Shown here piece by piece: positions 59,373-64,000 of a stretch of DNA of 64,000 nt. The notes beneath the pieces are model-generated. The model made no database searches. It was not told the DNA's origin and saw nothing but the letters and a program-made list of their open reading frames with translations. The translations under genes and the position numbers were made by a program. The stretch comes from Nakamurella sp040546275 (lineage in GTDB: Bacteria > Actinomycetota > Actinomycetes > Mycobacteriales > Nakamurellaceae), in assembly GCF_040546275.1 (NCBI RefSeq), contig NZ_JBEPNO010000008.1, positions 168,361 through 232,360 of the forward strand, given 5' to 3'. Position 1 is the stretch's first letter, and every line of letters begins with the position of its first letter.

Positions 59373-59680
59373 TCATACCGGTGGCACAGGTGGCATCGGC
59401 GGATCGCGTCGGCGGACGTGCAGGATGCGGTCGACGGTGTCGTCGACCATCGCCGAGAGGTCGGGCCAGGGGAAGGAGGGTCGGGCGGTGCGCATGTGCA
59501 CCATCCCGTGCACGAACGCCCAGAGGCTGGTGGCGACGAGATGCGCCTCCACATCGCCGGCCGGTGGCCCGAGCGCTCCCGCCACCTCGCTGACCAGCGA
59601 CTGGAAGGTATCGCGTCCGACCATCAGCCCAGACGGCCCGATCAGTTGGCCGCGGGTGGAGGCGGCGAAGATCACCGAGG
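59373..59680 (-). pseudogene. TetR-family regulator remnant lacking its DNA-binding domain
   Basis: The frame encodes only a TetR C-terminal ligand/dimer domain: IFAASTRGQLIGPSGLMVGRDTFQSLVSEVAGALGPP, DVEAHLVATSLWAFVHGMVHMRTARPSFPW. A complete TetR would have ~80-100 more residues with the HTH upstream. Upstream of the IFAAS segment the frame runs into the dienelactone hydrolase gene and reads junk (KPEPKPPETDQKTRS). Hence the 5' part is deleted. Likely non-functional. Confidence 0.7.
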
Positions 59681-59718
59681 CAGACCGAGTTTTTTGGTCA
59701 GTTTCAGGTGGTTTCGGT

Positions 59719-60435
59719 TCAGGCTTGGCGAAGATGCGTGTCGAAGAACTCCAGGATTCGACTCTTGGCGTGAGCGGCTGCATCGTGGTCGTAGCCGACG
59801 CCCATGACCTTCATCAACGGAGTCAGCGGCGAGGCGACGGTGACCCGGTTCATGAAGCCGTGCCGCGCCTCCGGGTACTCCTTCACGTCGTGGGTCGCCC
59901 CGGACTTCGTAAGGGCCGCTTCGATTTTCGCAGCCGCACCGGGCAGTCCCTTGTCCTTGCCACCGAAGCTCGCGACGATCGGGCAGGGCGCTGACAGCAC
60001 CTCGTCGACATTCTTCGGCAACTGCCCGTAGTTGACCGACGCGGCACCCCAACCGGGACGGCCGGCCATCAGGAGCGCGAAGCCGCCGCCCATGCAGAAG
60101 CCGATCACGCCGACCGTGCCCGTGCAATCCGGATGGGCGGCGACGGCGACGCGGACCCGCTCGAGCTGCTCGAATATCGGCCCCTTCTGGGACGTCAGCT
60201 GGCGAAAGGCGCCCTGTACGCAACGGATGGTCGACCGCCCCTCGTACAGGTCGGGCATCACCGCCAGATAGCCGGCCGCAGCAAGCCAGTCGGCCTGTTC
60301 CTTCATGTCGTTGCCGGCCCCGAAGGCATCGTGGACCACGACCACCCCGGGCCACGGGCCCTCCCGGTCGGATACCTTCACCGGTCTGGCGAGATAGTCG
60401 GTGGCGAGGAGCTCGGTGGGTGCGGTGGTGGCCAT
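59719..60435 (-). CDS. Dienelactone hydrolase family protein
   Basis: A 238-residue alpha/beta hydrolase: VVVVHDAFGAG near the N-terminus, Cys-type nucleophile elbow GFCMGGGFA, PCPIVASFGGKDKG with the Asp region, and EARHGFMNRV with the His. The Cys-His-Asp triad is that of carboxymethylenebutenolidase. ATG 60435 gives the family N-terminus; the frame is open upstream. Its promoter-proximal neighbour is an MBL hydrolase gene. Confidence 0.9.
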   Translation of the reverse strand: MATTAPTELLATDYLARPVKVSDREGPWPGVVVVHDAFGAGNDMKEQADWLAAAGYLAVMPDLYEGRSTIRCVQGAFRQLTSQKGPIFEQLERVRVAVAAHPDCTGTVGVIGFCMGGGFALLMAGRPGWGAASVNYGQLPKNVDEVLSAPCPIVASFGGKDKGLPGAAAKIEAALTKSGATHDVKEYPEARHGFMNRVTVASPLTPLMKVMGVGYDHDAAAHAKSRILEFFDTHLRQA

Positions 60436-60485
60436 GATGTGAAGGTACGCCCGGGTCGCCCGTACCCGGCCGGTCGGCGACCGGG

Positions 60486-61115
60486 TCAGTGTCCCCGGAC
60501 GATCCACTCGTCCAGGTGGGGTGCCTCGGCGCCGATGGTGGTGTCGTCGCCGTGCCCGGTATGCACCTCGGTCGCGGCCGGCAGGTTCAGCAGCTTCGTG
60601 CTGATCGAGTCGATGATCGTCGGGAAGTCGGAGAACGACCGTCCCGTGGCGCCCGGTCCGCCGTTGAACAACGTATCGCCGCTGAACAGCGCGCCGAGTG
60701 CGGGGAAGTAGACGCAGACCGCCCCCGGAGCGTGCCCAGGGGTGTGCAGCACCGTGCCCTCCACCCCCGCGACGGAGATGACCTGGCCGTCGGTGAGGTC
60801 GGCGTCGGGCCGGCGGTCCTGGTGCTTCATCCCCCAGAGGTGGGCGTCGGCCGGATGGAGCAGTATCGGTGCGCCCGTCAGCTCCGCGAGTTCCGGAGCG
60901 GCGTCGATGTGATCGTCGTGTCCGTGGGTGGACAGGATGGCCACCACGCGTCGACCGCCCACCGCCTCGGCGATGGCGTCGGCGTCGTGCGCGGCGTCGA
61001 TGACCAGGACCTCCTCGTCGTCGCCGACCAGCCAGACGTTGTTGTCCACCTCCCAGGACCCGCCGTCGAGCGAGAACGTGCCGGAGGTGACGACCTTGTC
61101 GATGCGCGCTGCCAC
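60486..61115 (-). CDS. MBL-fold metallo-hydrolase (GloB-like)
   Basis: A 209-residue zinc hydrolase: STHGHDDHIDAAPEL (HxHxDH), LHTPGHAPGAVCVYFP, LFSGDTLFNGGPG with the bridging Asp, and VHTGHGDDT with the last His. Resembles the glyoxalase-II-like branch that hydrolyses thioesters. Substrate unknown. An AGGAGT-like site lies before ATG 61115. Confidence 0.93.
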   Translation of the reverse strand: MAARIDKVVTSGTFSLDGGSWEVDNNVWLVGDDEEVLVIDAAHDADAIAEAVGGRRVVAILSTHGHDDHIDAAPELAELTGAPILLHPADAHLWGMKHQDRRPDADLTDGQVISVAGVEGTVLHTPGHAPGAVCVYFPALGALFSGDTLFNGGPGATGRSFSDFPTIIDSISTKLLNLPAATEVHTGHGDDTTIGAEAPHLDEWIVRGH

Positions 61116-61227
61116 GGGACTCCTTCTACTTCGGTTGCCGCCGGCCTCTGGTCGCGCGGTTCGGGGTGGAGTCCCACCTTTTCACGAACCGTCGCAGGTT
61201 GGACTCGTGTGTTGGGTAAGTGCAGGC

Positions 61228-61233
61228 TAAGCT
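61228..61233 (+). promoter_or_regulatory. -10 element for the leaderless 45-residue gene
   Basis: TAAGCT (TANNNT) lies seven bases upstream of GTG 61241, with no ribosome site between, consistent with a leaderless mRNA. Confidence 0.4.
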
Positions 61234-61240
61234 TGGCTAC

Positions 61241-61378
61241 GTGAGCCCCAAGAAGCCGAAGAAGGAATGCTGTCTCGATCGGCCCCGCTGCAGCCGTTGT
61301 CCGCTGCGAATGCTGGCCGAGGGCACGCTCCCGTCTGGCTACACCGTGAAGAAGCGGAAGCTCGTCAAGATCAAGTAA
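61241..61378 (+). CDS. 45-residue Cys-rich basic protein
   Basis: GTG 61241 to TAA 61378 encodes 45 residues. The protein is MSPKKPKKECCLDRPRCSRC followed by PLRMLAEGTL..., ending in a Lys/Arg-rich tail (KKRKLVKIK). Cysteines at 10, 11, 17 and 20 form CC-x5-C-x2-C, consistent with a zinc knuckle. It is followed by a short stem-loop (GGCTGC...GCAGCC, 61379-61404). Function unknown; a nucleic-acid or ribosome-associated role is plausible from charge and zinc motif. Confidence 0.7.
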   Translation: MSPKKPKKECCLDRPRCSRCPLRMLAEGTLPSGYTVKKRKLVKIK

Positions 61379-61434
61379 GGCTGCGTTGACCTTCCAATGC
61401 AGCCGCTTCCCAGGTTCTCCACAGGCTCTGGTCC

Positions 61435-61462
61435 TTGAGATCTCAACTACTTGCTCTAGTGT
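61435..61462 (+). promoter_or_regulatory. Promoter for the FMN-binding/reductase operon
   Basis: TTGAGA (61435-61440), 16-base spacer, TAGTGT (61457-61462). The -35 is half of a perfect 12-bp palindrome TTGAGATCTCAA (61435-61446), a candidate operator. Confidence 0.45.
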
Positions 61463-61644
61463 CCCGGTTGTCAACAGATCGTTCGTAGCGATTCACGCAA
61501 CGTCACCGCTGACGCGTCGAACCATCCGAACTGCATCGTCGTTTCCCTCTTCAGGGACCGGTGCAGAACCCGCTGATCGTCCCGACCAGGCGTCACCGCA
61601 GTCGCCGTCGAGCTCACGCCAGACCTCAACTGAAGGAGACGCCC

Positions 61645-62277
61645 GTGCCATCACCCAGGTCCGATCCATCCAGACGCACTTTCCTCGCCGGCTTGGCCGG
61701 TGTCGCCATCGTCGGCGTCGCCACCGGCGGTGCCATCCTCTTCAATCGCGAGGACACCGCCGTTGCGGCGCCGGCATCCTCGGCTGCTGCGACTTCTTCC
61801 CCCGCTACGAGCTCCGCGGCGGCGGTGGCTTCCCCGGCTGCCGCAAATGCGGCTGCGTCGTCCGAAGCCTCGTCACCCGCTGCGCAGTCGAGCACCAGCG
61901 CAGCTCCGGCGGCGGCCTCGGCGGCGCCTTCCACCTCCGCGGCTGCTACGTCGGCCGCATCTCCCGCGGCCGCGGCCAGCACGTACAAGAACGGCAAGTA
62001 CACCGAAACCGGCGACTACGACAGTCCCTCCGGCACCGAGAGTGTCACCGTCACGGTCACTCTCGCTGCGGACGTGGTGACGGCGACGACCGCGACCGGC
62101 AGTGCCGACTCCGGACCGTCCGCCCAGTACCAGGAGCAGTTCCTCGCCGGATACTCCACCGAGGTCGTCGGCAAGGAGATCGATTCGGTTTCCCTGTCAC
62201 GTGTTTCGGGATCGTCCCTGACCTCCAACGGTTTCAACGCAGCACTCGAGAAGATCAAGTCCGATGCACAGGCCTGA
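61645..62277 (+). CDS. FMN-binding (NqrC/RnfG-like) exported protein
   Basis: A 210-residue exported protein. N-terminal twin-Arg SRRTFLAGLAGVAIVGVATGG suggests Tat export; then a long Ala/Ser linker (~residues 30-115) and an FMN_bind domain (YKNGKYTETGDYDSPSGTESVTVTVTL ... AGYSTEVVGKEIDSVSLSRVSGSSLTSNGFNAALEKI). The usual flavinylation motif SGAT is SGSSLTS here, with Ser where the FMN-carrying Thr normally lies. GTG 61645 has GAAGGAG upstream. It overlaps the next gene by 14 bases. Confidence 0.85.
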   Translation: MPSPRSDPSRRTFLAGLAGVAIVGVATGGAILFNREDTAVAAPASSAAATSSPATSSAAAVASPAAANAAASSEASSPAAQSSTSAAPAAASAAPSTSAAATSAASPAAAASTYKNGKYTETGDYDSPSGTESVTVTVTLAADVVTATTATGSADSGPSAQYQEQFLAGYSTEVVGKEIDSVSLSRVSGSSLTSNGFNAALEKIKSDAQA

Positions 62278-63856
62278 CGCCCTTGTCGACGCGCCCGAGG
62301 CGGCCGTCGGCACCACCATCGTTGGGCCGACCTCCGGGGCATTCGACTTGAAGCAACGGCTCGACGACCTCACCGGACGCATCACCATGTACCGACTCGT
62401 GCTGCTGGGCCTCGGGGTGATCGGCGTCGCGGCCGTCGTCATCTCGGCGACCGGTGATCTCACCTATTCTCTCGGTGAGATCATCGTCAGTGCAATACTT
62501 CTAGTTTCGGTCACCTACGTCTCGAACCAGATCTTCGCCGGCATGTTCGCGGTTCGCCCGCACACCGAATCGACCTTCATCACCGCAGCGCTGCTGTTCT
62601 TCCTGTTCCAGCCCTCCACCGATTCCAAGGCCCTGGTCGCGATGGCCGTCGCGGCCATCGTCGCTTCCGGCTCGAAGTACCTCCTGGGGGTGCGGGGACG
62701 GCATCTGTTCAACCCGGCCGCGATCGGCGCGGTCTGGGTGTCGCTCTTCGGGATCGGTGACGCCGGTTGGTGGGTGGCCAATCCGATTCTGGTCTGGGTG
62801 ACCCTGGTGGTCGCCGCCCTGGTGCTCTACCGGACGCGGCGACTGCCGTTGGGTGCCCTCTTCGTGGCCATTGCCCTGGTGATCATCATGGCCAGGACCT
62901 TGTCCGACGGCGCCGACCCCTCGGCCGCGTTCCAGGCCGTCTTCACGTCCTACCCGATCCTGTTCTTCGCCGGCTTCATGCTCAGCGAGCCGCTGACGTT
63001 GCCGCCGCTGAAGTGGCAGCAGTACCTGGTCGCGGCTGTTGCGGCCGTGATCTTCTCGGTGCCGATCACCGTCGGATCTGTTTTCCTGGGCCCGGAGTAT
63101 GCCCTCGTCATCGCGAATCTGGTGGCTTTCGGTTTCGGGCAGCGGCGGGGGATCAGCCTGGTGTTGCAGAAGCGCACGCAACTCACCGCCGATACCTTCG
63201 TGTTCTCGTTCCGCCCGCGCAAGCCGGTCAGTTTCCAGGCCGGTCAGTACCTGGAACTCACGTTGCCCCACAAGGGGGCTGACGCCCGGGGGTCCCGTCG
63301 GGTCTTCAGCATCGCATCGGCTCCTGGTGACGACGAGTCGATCCGGCTGGCCATGAAGATCCCGACGAACTCCAGCACCTTCAAACGTGAGCTCGCCCGG
63401 TTGCGCAACGGCGATGCACTGACGGCGACCACTGTCGGCGGCGATTTCCTGCTGCCGAAGGACCCGGCCATACCGCTGCTGATGATCGCCGGCGGCATCG
63501 GCATCACTCCGTTCCTCAGCCAGTTGCAGCATCGGGCGGCCGGGCCCGGGAACGACGGCGTGGTGGTCGTCTACGCCGTCGGCTCACCTTCGGATCTGAG
63601 TCACGTCGAGGAACTCGAGCGGTCGGGCGCCACCGTCATCGTCTCCGGCCCTGACGATTCGCGTGGCCTGCCTGCGTCGTGGCGATTCGCCGGACCCGGC
63701 CGCGTCGATGGGGCCAAGCTGTCCCGGCACGTCCCCGACATCGCCGCCAGGCAGGTCTTCGTCTCGGGCCCACCGGCGATGGTCAACGCCGTCCGCTCCG
63801 GCCTCCGCGCCATGGGGGTCCGCAAGGTCAAGGCCGACTACTTCAGCGGCTACTGA
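62264..63856 (+). CDS. NqrB/RnfD-like membrane domain fused to ferredoxin-NADP reductase domain
   Basis: A 530-residue fusion. Residues ~40-300 form 8-9 membrane helices of the NqrB/RnfD type (SGSKYLLGVRGRHLFNPAAIGAVWV, FFAGFMLSEPLTLPPLKWQQYL). Residues ~300-530 are an FAD/NAD(P)H reductase (FSFRPRKPVSFQAGQYLELTLPH, RRVFSIASAPGDD, MIAGGIGITPFLSQL, VFVSGPPAMVNAV). With the FMN-binding partner it probably transfers electrons between NAD(P)H and an extracytoplasmic flavin. ATG 62264 is used. Confidence 0.9.
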   Translation: MHRPDALVDAPEAAVGTTIVGPTSGAFDLKQRLDDLTGRITMYRLVLLGLGVIGVAAVVISATGDLTYSLGEIIVSAILLVSVTYVSNQIFAGMFAVRPHTESTFITAALLFFLFQPSTDSKALVAMAVAAIVASGSKYLLGVRGRHLFNPAAIGAVWVSLFGIGDAGWWVANPILVWVTLVVAALVLYRTRRLPLGALFVAIALVIIMARTLSDGADPSAAFQAVFTSYPILFFAGFMLSEPLTLPPLKWQQYLVAAVAAVIFSVPITVGSVFLGPEYALVIANLVAFGFGQRRGISLVLQKRTQLTADTFVFSFRPRKPVSFQAGQYLELTLPHKGADARGSRRVFSIASAPGDDESIRLAMKIPTNSSTFKRELARLRNGDALTATTVGGDFLLPKDPAIPLLMIAGGIGITPFLSQLQHRAAGPGNDGVVVVYAVGSPSDLSHVEELERSGATVIVSGPDDSRGLPASWRFAGPGRVDGAKLSRHVPDIAARQVFVSGPPAMVNAVRSGLRAMGVRKVKADYFSGY

Positions 63857-63896
63857 CCCCCCGCACCCCCGCTGGCCCCCCGAAACCCCGCTGGCG

Positions 63897-64000
63897 GGGG
63901 GGGGGGGGGGGGGGTGGTGGGGGGGGGGGGGGGGGGGGGCGCGCGGGGGGGGGGGGGGGGGGGGTGGGGGGGGGGGGGGGGGGGGGGCCCCGGGGGGCCG
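63897..64000. other. Poly-G terminal stretch, likely sequencing artefact
   Basis: After the last stop the sequence is C-rich and then almost uninterrupted G with scattered T/C. This is typical of no-signal reads at a contig end rather than genomic DNA. Not annotated as biology. Confidence 0.85.

Noticed and set aside
63897..64000. G-rich end considered as a G-quadruplex or telomere-like region
   Set aside because: Near-homopolymeric G at a contig end is far more likely a base-calling artefact.

Overview
The window is GC-rich, densely coded bacterial chromosome. It reads as an actinobacterium: G/C-ending codons, many GTG and TTG starts, several apparently leaderless promoters, a WXG100 (ESX-type) gene pair, an IdeR/DtxR-like box, and a nitrilase cluster whose closest named families come from Mycolicibacterium (MSMEG_0565 to MSMEG_0572). 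A Nakamurella-like or similar soil actinomycete would fit, but genus is a guess. The last ~100 bases are almost pure G and look like a contig-end sequencing artefact.

Layout. 1-4.9 kb (minus): tryptophan catabolism, kynA-kynU-paaX-like regulator, then a secreted HNH nuclease-like lipoprotein and a TrpB2-type tryptophan synthase beta chain cut by the window edge. 5-8 kb: PGPGW membrane protein, GNAT, TerD plus a TerC-superfamily (DUF475) membrane protein. 8.2-10 kb (minus): siderophore-interacting protein behind an IdeR-like box, and an esterase. 10.1-18.6 kb (minus): a complete Nit1C-type nitrilase cluster of nine genes, mostly overlapping by 4 bases, with two adjacent nitrilase homologues, one of which has lost its catalytic Cys and Glu. 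19-20.4 kb: an orphan WXG100 pair with deviant codon use. 20.5-26.3 kb: transglutaminase-like protein, DUF985 cupin, LLM flavoprotein, MFS exporter, PH-like membrane protein, lactate-oxidase-family enzyme.

26.2-33.2 kb (minus): a guanidine-degradation operon led by a clear guanidine-I (ykkC) riboswitch: APC permease, two DUF1989 carboxyguanidine deiminase subunits, a carboxylase, and allophanate hydrolase. The carboxylase consists only of the carboxyltransferase half; the biotin carboxylase and biotin carrier domains are absent. 33.4-41.2 kb: ABC-F protein, an ArsR-regulated SRPBCC/YCII locus with apparent frameshifts, tRNA-Ser(GGA), an IF-2 N-domain protein, the SRP RNA, a 101-bp tandem repeat, and dnaX.

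41.3-58.8 kb (mostly plus): a catabolic island for an unidentified nitrogenous compound. A DapA-family lyase, FAD amine/amino-acid oxidase, stand-alone allophanate-hydrolase C-domain protein and dihydropyrimidinase form one unit. A peptide-type ABC importer, amidohydrolase, RidA, two LLM flavoproteins, an NTF2-like protein and a TIGR04076 protein form a second. A LacI-family regulator lies between them, and both units carry the same 16-bp LacI-type operator, which ties them into one regulon. 58.8-63.9 kb: YnfA, a TetR remnant, dienelactone hydrolase, MBL hydrolase, a 45-residue Cys-rich protein, and an FMN-binding / NqrB-ferredoxin reductase pair.

Taken together the window is strongly directed at scavenging nitrogen from unusual small molecules (tryptophan, nitriles or cyanide, guanidine, and an unknown amide/ureide).
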